NCBI GenBank assembly: GCA_020809705.1
Contig: CP085832.1
Location: 3,410,001 to 3,474,000 of the forward strand
DNA: 64,000 bases
Source: Calonectria ilicicola
Taxonomy: Eukaryota > Ascomycota > Sordariomycetes > Hypocreales > Nectriaceae
Direction: 5' to 3'
The translations under genes were made by a program, and so were the position numbers. Positions 56,293 to 64,000 of the stretch are shown here, piece after piece. Positions within the stretch are counted from its first letter, which is position 1, and each line of letters begins with the position of its first letter. Under the pieces are notes generated by a model, which was given only the letters and a program-made list of their open reading frames with translations, did not search any database and had not been told where the DNA came from.

Positions 56293-58417
56293 TTAATGCT
56301 TAACAGGCCCAATAAAATGCCAAAAAATCTCACCAACTTGACTTCGTGACATATTTGTTGCCGCTTTTTCAATCAATTCAAGCGCTGACAGTGTTTCAGT
56401 CACACGGCGATTCCTTGCCAAAATCTTCTGCTTTCTGTAGCTAAACTCGACTGGCTCTGATGGATTCACACCGTTTCTCATGAGCATCTGCACTGCCTGA
56501 GAGAATCTCACAATGCTCAGGGTGGGGAAAACCCACTGATTCACCACAACTTGCTTTTCTTCCTTCTGTCTCTGTTGCATGAAATCTTCGATAAGGTAAT
56601 GTAAGCAATCAACCCGTGCATACGGCCTCCTCATCAATACTTTGACGCATTCCCAAGATTGGCTGCGCGCTGCGCAAGATACTGCTCTTTTCCAAAGTAA
56701 TGAATCCTCGGGCTTGACCTGGCTTGACAGCAATGATAACAGTTTATCGTTTCCAGACCCTGCTGCCACATGGAACGGATTTTGACTACTGATTGTGTCT
56801 GATTGAATCGGGAGCCACTGGAAATTTGTTCTGGACCCAGACTCTATCAATAATTTTACGAGGAAGAGTGCAGCAAATGGATTTGTTCTTGACCAGGAAA
56901 TAATTGCAGATGATATTGGGGAATGGAGTCGGTGAGTCCTGCTGCATTTACTACAGCCGGTGTCGCTAGTGTTTGCGCCATTTGCGACTAGAAACCTGAC
57001 AATTCTGACCTGCGTATTGACTTGATCAAAAGACTTTGGGTTTAGGGCACACAAAAGTGGCGTATAACAAGAATGCTTGTCCTCTTCTCCAGCACACTGG
57101 GGGCAGTACACAGCAGTGTGTGGCGGGTTGACATGTGCACCCGCCATAACCAATGCCCAGACCGCGTGTTCGTTACCGATCCATGCTGCGTAGGCTAATG
57201 AGGTATGATGGAACAAATGATTTTTCCGTTCCTCTGGTTGTTGTTTGGACGGCCAAGGCGTTGTCAAGTTTGGATCTACACCGCACCTTAATAACGCAAA
57301 AACACACTCAGCATTGGAATAATGTATTGCTTGACGGAGTGGTGTGTCTCTGGACCTGGAACAGAAATTCGGATCAGCTCCATTGGTGATGGTAGCAAGA
57401 AGAAACTCAGTGGTAGAGTGTTTTTGTATACTGGCGAGGGTATGATCCATTGCTACTCGTGACAGCAAGGAGAGCTTTTGCCTTCTCGTTTGACACAATT
57501 GGACCAACTCTACATCATACTGCATCAGCGGTACAATCCTCATGATTTCTTCATATAGATCCATGATGCCATTAAAGGAAGCTCGAAGTGGTTTGTTCGG
57601 AAAGAAGACATTATTGCGGGGACTGGTGACCATCGGACTTTGAGGAAACGAAAAATAGTGCTCAGCTCCCATACCAAGAGTTTGGTGTGTTGCATTATTG
57701 GCGGGGGTTACGTTCAAATTTGAGGGGCAAGGCAAAGGTTCTGATGGGTCAACGGTTGTCGCCATGTAGGTAGTCTCGGCATATGAACTTAAAAGAGACA
57801 TATCCTCAATCCAGTCTTCAACCTTCTTGTTTTTTCTGGGAGGAGCTGCTTTATGACGAATAGATTTGACTCTTGCCAAGATTTCATCGGTATTGAGCTT
57901 GACCTCTTCAACCTGAGTTCGGATTACCTCGGTGTTGTGTTTGATTTCTTGCCCAGTGGTGCTTGTCACGGGAATTAACGGCGGGATCATGATAAATAGA
58001 GCTTGGAAGAACTTACACAGATATAGTGTGTAGACCAAGACCAAGTGCTAGCTTGTAGAACTCTAGACTTTTATATAACTTGTGGACATCATCCTGACCA
58101 AATAGGGCCCATTTAGCTTTGGTCCACGTCTTGTCAAGCTCATATTTGCGGACACTTTCTTCAATTTGCTCGACTACAGATACACAGCCAGTCAGAATGG
58201 TGGCTATCTGTTGGACAAGCGCATCAGGCAGAGTGGGAGACAAGGAACGCGTGATGGGGTCCAGAATTGCGGCTAGAGCTTGCATCTCGTTTGATATTTG
58301 ATCAAGGTCCTCTAAGCAGCCCCGAAAGTCCCGCGAGAACCGAGTCAACGCCAATGACGTCCTCGCAATGCCAGTGGCAAGGGCCAAGGACGTGGCCGCG
58401 ATGGAGAGGGGATCCAT
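56293..58417 (-). CDS. Fungal STAND-type N-terminal domain fused to ankyrin repeats, 689 aa
   Basis: Exons 58417-58017 and 57961-56293 join in frame across a 55-bp intron. The start MDPLSIAATSLALATGIARTS and the following helices match the fungal N-terminal domain of STAND proteins (Helo-like/NACHT-sigma group). The next segment (TTGQEIKHNTEVIRTQVEEV) is the usual tail of that domain. A NACHT or NB-ARC domain would normally follow; none is visible (no Walker A GKS/T). Ankyrin repeats follow instead, at about residues 320-520 (NGADPNFCSRSRDTPLRQAI, RCGVDPNLTTP). STAND N-termini act in fungal non-self recognition and programmed cell death; a form without the nucleotide switch could be an accessory, a decoy or an unrelated use of the domain. 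Confidence 0.8.
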
Positions 58418-59313
58418 GCTTTAGCGTGATAGTGGTTGTCTCAGGGTTGACCGGAGTTGAGTTGGCCACGGGCGAGCTGCAGCTACAGCCTCGACGCAGG
58501 GGTATTTGGGCACGGGTAAATACATGGGGAAATTTTGTTCCGAATAGTGGGTCTCGGTTGTTGCTCACACGGCACATGTTGCTCTTTCATGTTGGTTGTT
58601 GGTTGTTGGTTGTTGGTTGACTATGATGTTCCTACTTCATTAGCGTGGTCGCGTGACCCCAAGAAGGTGGGAACAACGCCACTATTAGACCAAAATATTT
58701 CCTAATGCACAAGCCACTCACACCGAATTATGCAGAGAGATGTGCTAAGCATAGTAATACTTTCTGAACTCTTCGGCGGGTGCATGTTGGCAAGCAGTGG
58801 GTAAGCTGAGTGGGACGGACAACTAAAAATTGCATGGTGATTAATGCCATAACCGAACCTCTACGGTGATAACAACCCAAGAAAAAGTCTACATTTAATA
58901 TATCTGGCTGGGAACCTATCAGTATCACAACTATTTTTTTCACCACGATTAGAAATTTGGCATTGCTGGGTTCGTCGCTTGAAACAGCGCTCACATAATG
59001 TGTAGCGTACTGAGAACATAATAAAAGAATAACAAGAATCAAGTTGGGAAAAATGTCAAAGTATCATCCAATTGGCTATGCACAAAGAATGCTAGGCCGT
59101 CTGGGCAATTTTTCCACGTATGAGAACAGCCCATCTTTAGTTTTGTTTGATAACACTGCTTTATTCATTTCATCATTAAAAAATCCGGTTAATCCACCCC
59201 ATGTTCGTACACACATCAGAATACCGTCTCTGGGGTATCATTTACAAGACGCAATATTTATACAAGAACGACTCATGCCCTTCAACCCTCCTAGTTGTTC
59301 TTGGCTTGACCAT
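58418..59313. other. Spacer
   Basis: Promoter of the STAND-ankyrin gene and 3' flank of the next gene. It holds the heptamer minisatellite listed separately. No gene was seen. Confidence 0.45.
58591..58620 (+). repeat. (GTTGGTT)4 heptamer minisatellite
   Basis: Four tandem copies of a 7-bp unit lie about 175-200 bp upstream of the STAND-ankyrin start. It is AACCAAC-type on the gene's sense strand. Confidence 0.75.
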
Positions 59314-60078
59314 TTAAGCCGTAACTGCGGTGACAGCAGCATTTGCAGCGGCTCCTGAACCAGTCTGGTCATTCTCTTTTGCAAGTTGATGCTGCATGAG
59401 CGTGATTGCAGATAGAAGAGCCATGAGAGCCCAGTGGTAGCCCATCTCAGGTGTAGCTCCACTGCCGAGGAACTGGAAGCCTCCACAGTCGGTTACTGAC
59501 ATCGACATGGTTTTGGCGTGGGCGAATACAGCAACGACTTCCTTTCCGTCGCTTGCATAGCCGAGGCCTTTTCCTGATGAACTTCCGCTGTGCTTGCTGG
59601 GCTTTGTTCTGACCAGCTTCCAGCCAGAGCCCGACAGGCCAAGAGACTTGACTTCTTGGCCATTTGTACGTCGCCACTCAAAAGATTCGAACTTCTGCTT
59701 CTTTCCGTTGCCGACGGGCAGGGTAAACTCGTACCGAGTTTTTGTGTAGGGGTTCTCGCATTTCATGGCTGCTTGTGAAGGCTTGAGTCCATAAGTAGGA
59801 ACTCCTGGGAGTTGAATAGTGAAATCATTGTGCTTTCGCTGAACGTAGCCCATTGGAGGAGCCTCGATATTATCGCCAGCAACGAAGACAGTAGCGCCTG
59901 GGAAACCGCCTGGCATGTGAGCGGCGTAGAGTGGGCGCCCTCCTTTGTGTGTTGAAACGAGCAGGACCATCTTGGACCACGACCTCGTCCAGGTGAAATG
60001 AAGAGTGTGAGGGAATCCGATGCGAGCGATGTGGTCAGGAACCAGGACCCCCTCGGGTTTTGAAGAGCCGCTGCCCAT
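59314..60078 (-). CDS. Putatively N-myristoylated protein, tubby/LURP-one-like fold suspected, 254 aa
   Basis: A single exon with a clear ATG at 60078. The N-terminus MGSGSSKPEG fits the N-myristoylation consensus (Gly2, Ser6, basic residue at 7). The body is a run of beta strands and turns without membrane helices (ARIGFPHTLHFTWTRSWSKM, MVLLVSTHKGGRPLYAAHM, GSGWKLVRT). The strand order and the late hydrophobic segment (ALMALLSAITLMQHQL) resemble tubby-C/LURP-one proteins. The family call is weak. It ends in a Gly/Ala-rich tail. Two TATA elements are upstream. Confidence 0.7.
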   Translation of the reverse strand: MGSGSSKPEGVLVPDHIARIGFPHTLHFTWTRSWSKMVLLVSTHKGGRPLYAAHMPGGFPGATVFVAGDNIEAPPMGYVQRKHNDFTIQLPGVPTYGLKPSQAAMKCENPYTKTRYEFTLPVGNGKKQKFESFEWRRTNGQEVKSLGLSGSGWKLVRTKPSKHSGSSSGKGLGYASDGKEVVAVFAHAKTMSMSVTDCGGFQFLGSGATPEMGYHWALMALLSAITLMQHQLAKENDQTGSGAAANAAVTAVTA

Positions 60079-61819
60079 TTTGACTGTGTGATGGCGAAGA
60101 TTTGTTGTAGCTTGCTGTGCCTCTCGACGAGTGAATGATGGCGGGTGTGCTTGTGGGAGTCGAATGCTGCGCTTTATAATATCTCAATTGGTTGAACAAA
60201 TATACCATGGTCCGGAACGCCAGGACAATGGCCAAGCCTTTTATATTATCTCATTCGGCCAAGCCGAAGGAACTTGCTGTTGCCCATCACCATCAAGCAT
60301 GGTTGGCACCAACCATGCTCCACCTTGGGGCGCAGGATCCAATCCCTACTGTGGGAAGGTGGGCTCATGTTGCGCGCAGCATCCCGCAATATGCTATTCA
60401 TAGCGGATGAGACCAAATGAACCAACATATCTGGGGCCTTGTCGCGAGGTAGAGGCTTCTCATTCGCCCTCTCGGCAAGCCTACTAGAACAATCCAATCA
60501 ATTCCCTTCCCGTCCGCCACTGTCCTGTAAGGCTTCTCGTCCAAGTCAGGCTCGTTGGGCCAAGTGTCAGGGATTCCCCACCTTCTAGCGCAGGCACACT
60601 GGCTGTGCCACTGCCACAGCCAGGATGAGCCCCTGGTTTCATCCAGGACTGATACGAGTAATCCCGGGTTCTAAACGCGCAAGCCACATCGTGGGCAAAA
60701 CGGCGATACGCACGTCCAATGAGCATCATTGCCAAGATGGATAAGAAATCACCAAGGGAGGCAATGCAAATGGGCCCCCCTCACGCGACCGTGTACGCCA
60801 CGATGAACAAAATTCGCGGCGTCGAGGTATCCCCCGCAGAACTGTCAATAGAATGTTCGATTGTGGCCTTAATTAATCTTCAAGGACTCTAGTCGGAATT
60901 AGTTGTCTCTCCACGCAGTAGCCGTCTTCTCGAAGCCAAGAAGCTCCACCAAATAAACTCTTGACGGCGTTCTCGCACACCAGCAATGTTGTGGCACCCT
61001 CGACATTGCCATCCTCACGATGACGTAGGTGCCAGCCCGGATGCCCCAGTGGGAAACATGTCCAAATTTGTCAACGTCCCACTCATCATTTGGTCAGGCT
61101 GTGTGAACGCCCGGGAAATATGTCATTAGCTGTCAATTATTGCCATAGTCAAGAGGTGGTGATACCACATCTACAATTACGCTACCGAGGTGAAAGTAAT
61201 GCGATTTTCTAGGCCAATGAACAAATTTCTTTGTACCATTAGTCTAATTAAATTTGCCAAACTCTATAGTAGTCTAAACATGCAAGCCTCTGGTATCACA
61301 ATCACTACCTGCTGGTACCAGGTGCTCTCTTGAGCGAGAGTCAATCGCATCGTATCCTTCTTGTCAAGATCTGTTGAGCACACTTAGCAAAGCCGACGTT
61401 CAAATTACTTTATGGAACTAGCTGTCATAAAGATGGAGTCAAAGCTGGTGATGTGAAAGAGAAGGTTCTTTTGTAGACTGGTTGGTACAGGGTAAGTCAA
61501 TCTAACCAGACGGAGAGAAGAGACAAGACAGCAAACCCAAAGGCCTGCAGAAATCTAAAAGGTGCTAGAAAGCTTATTCCAGCGAATCTTGTTAATTAAT
61601 TAGGAGGATATATGCATCTATAGCATTGCTGCTTGACCATGATGCCAGAATCCGAAGTGAGGTAGTATTGGGGCTTGGTTTAACAGATAATAGCTAGCGG
61701 GCCATTCCATCCCCGAAAAACCACAACACAGGCTGTTTTATCAGGTGGTGAATTGCATTAATGGAAAGTAATTAGCATAGAAATTTCCAAGTTCAGAAAT
61801 TCTCTAGCTACACTAACAC
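60079..61819. other. 1.7-kb spacer
   Basis: Apart from the TATA elements, no gene or RNA could be supported. The frame at 60484-60735 (minus) lacks any motif. Confidence 0.4.
60173..60178 (-). promoter_or_regulatory. TATA box of the putatively myristoylated gene
   Basis: The minus strand reads TATAAA about 95 bp upstream of the ATG at 60078. A second TATAAAAGG lies further up at 60245-60237. Confidence 0.5.
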
Positions 61820-63082
61820 CTATAACCGTTCTAACAAATGCATCTGAAACTTGGTATTTTCCAGGCTGGCAGGAAATCTTAGACCCTTGGCTAGCTCAAA
61901 TAAGCCATTGTCCTCTTCAACCAGTTTCTCCCACGCCACCTCCTTCTTCTCCTCATTTTCTCCCACTTTTCGCGTTTCCTTAGGCAGCAGAGTCTGGTAC
62001 ATTAGCCAGTGTATAGGGTATCTTTTCACCTGCGCTTCCTTGTCATCACGAACTTTACTCTCCACATAGGCACCTGGACTATCCATAACAAGCAAAAGGC
62101 TCCCTTTAGGTACCACCGCTGTCAGATTTCGTAGAAAGGCTGTCGTTTTGGGGATGGATGTCAGATAGAGATCGCTCAAGGTAAAGAATAGAGTGAGTAA
62201 CGCCGGGTCGGGACCGACCATCGAGCGCAAGTCTTCAGCCCCGCATTCGAGAATATTGAGTTGATTGAACTTCCAATTTAAAGCTTGAGGGGATAGGAGA
62301 GAGATATTTGAAGCCCGCGCCTTGTCAGTAGCATATTTGGAAAGAGGAGGGGGCGTCGTAAGATAGTGGTGCAGTTTTGAGACAACGTTGGACCAGTTTG
62401 CTGTGTCCACTAGGCACATATTCATCAAGGCATTTTTAGGAGTAGACCGAGACTCGGAGATGGCCAAGGAGTCCAGAATTTCGGACACTTCTTTCGCTTC
62501 GTTTGATGGCGACTCGTCTGCGGAGTTGGAATGAAGGTACTTCAACGTTCCTACCAAGGCCATAAATCCTCCCGCACCTCGGCCAAAGCTGGTGACGTTT
62601 GCCGGAGCCTGTTCGTTGTCGCCATTGAACCGTTTGACCCATTCGTTATCTTCCCGTTCTCTGCAGATCCAAGCCAGGATGTTGGAACATGCTAATGCCT
62701 TGCTCGGACCCCAACGGATTGTGTACCTCTCCAAGCACTGCTCCGTCTCGAATGCCCGCCCAAAGTCTCTTTGATCAATGGCATCCTTAATCTCCCGCAA
62801 CGCTGGTTTTATCGCATCAAAGTCGTTGGATTCTGGGAGCGTGCCTCGAAAGACATCGAGAATGAGTTGCTGAATGTCTTTTGGGATGACCTGCTCTTCA
62901 AACATTGAGCCAGCCTTTTGGGCTGCCGAAGGAGGCGGTTTCCGCACGACTTTCTTAATATAGCTGGGCCCTTTCCATCCTGGTCGACGAACGGGAGGTG
63001 CAACTGGAGCTTTAGATGCGCTGCTAACTGAGGGCGGTCCGTGCTTCGGTTGTGACTGCGCTTTGCGCTCAAATTTCCTCAT
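61820..63082 (-). CDS. 25S rRNA (uridine-N3) methyltransferase, Bmt6-like, 420 aa
   Basis: The start is the ATG at 63082 (MRKFERKAQSQ); the in-frame extension upstream begins with a non-ATG codon. The N-terminus is basic and Pro-rich (RRPGWKGPSYIKKVVRKPPP), usual for nucleolar ribosome-biogenesis factors. The conserved helical region follows (KDIQQLILDVFRGTLPES and ERYTIRWGPSKALACSNILA). The SAM-binding core is around TSFGRGAGGFMALVGTL, where the family has a G-x-G-x-G loop. Later conserved segments are CLVDTANWSNVVSKLHHYLT and LLTLFFTLSDLY. Bmt6 methylates a uridine in the peptidyl-transferase region of 25S rRNA in yeast. The loop here reads GRGAGG, close to but not identical with the usual pattern. 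Confidence 0.82.
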   Translation of the reverse strand: MRKFERKAQSQPKHGPPSVSSASKAPVAPPVRRPGWKGPSYIKKVVRKPPPSAAQKAGSMFEEQVIPKDIQQLILDVFRGTLPESNDFDAIKPALREIKDAIDQRDFGRAFETEQCLERYTIRWGPSKALACSNILAWICREREDNEWVKRFNGDNEQAPANVTSFGRGAGGFMALVGTLKYLHSNSADESPSNEAKEVSEILDSLAISESRSTPKNALMNMCLVDTANWSNVVSKLHHYLTTPPPLSKYATDKARASNISLLSPQALNWKFNQLNILECGAEDLRSMVGPDPALLTLFFTLSDLYLTSIPKTTAFLRNLTAVVPKGSLLLVMDSPGAYVESKVRDDKEAQVKRYPIHWLMYQTLLPKETRKVGENEEKKEVAWEKLVEEDNGLFELAKGLRFPASLENTKFQMHLLERL

Positions 63083-63745
63083 CGTGGGATTTATTGGTAA
63101 TGAACACCTTTTGTTGCCGGCGTCCTTGGCTCTTGGATGATATCTCAGAAAATTGGAATACACACTGTGACACAAATATGGTAATTTAGGTTGTGAGGTC
63201 AATTATGGGGCTGGCAATAACTATTTTCCGAGTCCCATTTGAGACTCGTGCACTGTGAACAGCCGGCACTAGATCTCGTTTTTCACGGTAGCGCAGATAA
63301 CATAACCACTAAGAGAAGGAAGGATATTGTCTGACTAGGAGGGGACGAGTTTTAGAATGAAACATGCCGGTATGAGATGCCTATTGGTGTATTAGCAGGA
63401 TAAATTACAGCAATGCATAGCAAAACCTCAAAGTCGTATGTACGGGCGAGCTAGTGCTTACACAGATCGTAGTTGAATGGACTTATCAGCACCAAAATTG
63501 GGGATCAAGTTCCGTGGGGATTCAAGGCTGAGACCACCGGCGCAGTATCCTTCCCAGTTGGGTATCATCCACCTCTATGCTTATTACTTTGCCACGCATA
63601 AGTTCCATGCCAGCAGTCTCAATACAGCCACGCACTTGGTGTATAAAGAATCAAGCAAGGGCCTTTTTTCCGGATTCTTATTATGGGCTATATTTAACAC
63701 ATCTTTCCATTACGAAAAAAAAACGAACCATCCTCTCTACATACA
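63083..63745. other. Divergent promoter region
   Basis: It separates the methyltransferase (minus) from the gene at the right edge (plus). A TATATTTAA element is near 63688-63696, about 55 bp upstream of the plus-strand ATG. Confidence 0.45.
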
Positions 63746-64000
63746 ATGCCCTCTCAAGCTGGCACGACGCCATATGTGACCTTTGTCGGTCCCGAAGACA
63801 ACACCATTTTCCTTCGGGATGGGCAAGGCAATAAAATCCCATGCTTCAAAATCGAGATTCCAAAACACTCCAAGCCCAACTTGCGCATGTTTCGCATTAT
63901 GCCCGATGGATCACAGATCCCCTTTGCCGAGGCCTCAATGTCAAGCCTATCTGGCAATGTCACCATATCAATGCAGGGCCAGGAAGCGCACGTGAAAATA
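63746..64000 (+). CDS. Gene cut by the right edge, first 85 codons
   Basis: An open frame starts at the ATG at 63746 (MPSQAGTTPYVTFVGPED) and is still open at the last base. It has no signal peptide and alternates short strands and turns, with a central FKIEIPKHSKPNLRMFRIMP segment. Strand/turn composition is similar in style to the protein at 59314-60078, but I could not establish homology. A TATA element lies about 55 bp upstream. The full protein is outside the window. Confidence 0.6.
   Translation, partial: MPSQAGTTPYVTFVGPEDNTIFLRDGQGNKIPCFKIEIPKHSKPNLRMFRIMPDGSQIPFAEASMSSLSGNVTISMQGQEAHVKI

Noticed and set aside
63083..63202. Non-ATG N-terminal extension of the Bmt6-like protein
   Set aside because: It starts at TTG, is not conserved in type, and the ATG at 63082 begins the expected basic N-terminus.

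Overview
The window is a stretch of a filamentous ascomycete nuclear genome, most likely a Sordariomycete and probably Hypocreales. The evidence is the gene content (Stc1-domain protein, Ime2-type kinase, Clr5-ankyrin protein, Dal5-type permease, Bmt6-like methyltransferase) and many short GT-AG introns, mostly 43-60 bp, that splice reading frames together exactly. The genus cannot be fixed from the sequence alone. No rRNA, tRNA, CRISPR array or intact transposon was recognised.

Layout. Positions 1-19.7 kb look accessory, with AT-rich spacers. They hold an unrecognised small gene, a membrane-plus-acidic-repeat protein, a Clr5/ankyrin giant, a DJ-1/PfpI protein, a very large two-part reading frame (8309-13984, minus) and a secreted Ser/Thr-rich protein. 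Positions 19.7-47.7 kb are GC-rich and mostly conserved: an allantoate-type MFS transporter, a disordered/coiled-coil protein, mitochondrial pyruvate dehydrogenase kinase, an Stc1-domain heterochromatin/RNAi protein, a 10.4-kb gene-free stretch, the Ime2-type meiotic kinase and an atypical Hsp70. Positions 47.7-64 kb return to accessory character. They hold an unrecognised gene with an unresolved 5' end, a coiled-coil protein with a Cys/His cluster, a flavin monooxygenase, a MARVEL-like four-helix membrane protein, a fungal STAND-type N-terminus joined to ankyrin repeats without a NACHT domain, a putatively N-myristoylated protein, a Bmt6-like 25S rRNA methyltransferase and a gene running off the right edge.

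The most striking observation is at 12056-12058. Two long open frames (584 codons, then 1,248 codons) lie in the same frame and are separated by a single UGA in the context UGA CUA G, the best-characterised efficient stop-codon readthrough motif in fungi and animals. The codons between that UGA and the first downstream ATG look fully coding. This suggests that a P47/TULIP-like protein (tentative family assignment) is made both as a short form and, by readthrough, with a large beta-rich plus amphipathic-helical extension.

Secondary leads are the 10.4-kb desert between the Stc1 gene and the Ime2 kinase, a GTACCTC cluster about 1.2 kb upstream of the kinase, a 13-bp perfect inverted repeat upstream of the permease, and a three-copy acidic 'DSDSD-x-PL' repeat in the protein at 1363-2131. 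All gene models were spliced by eye. Family names rest on recognised motifs, not database searches.
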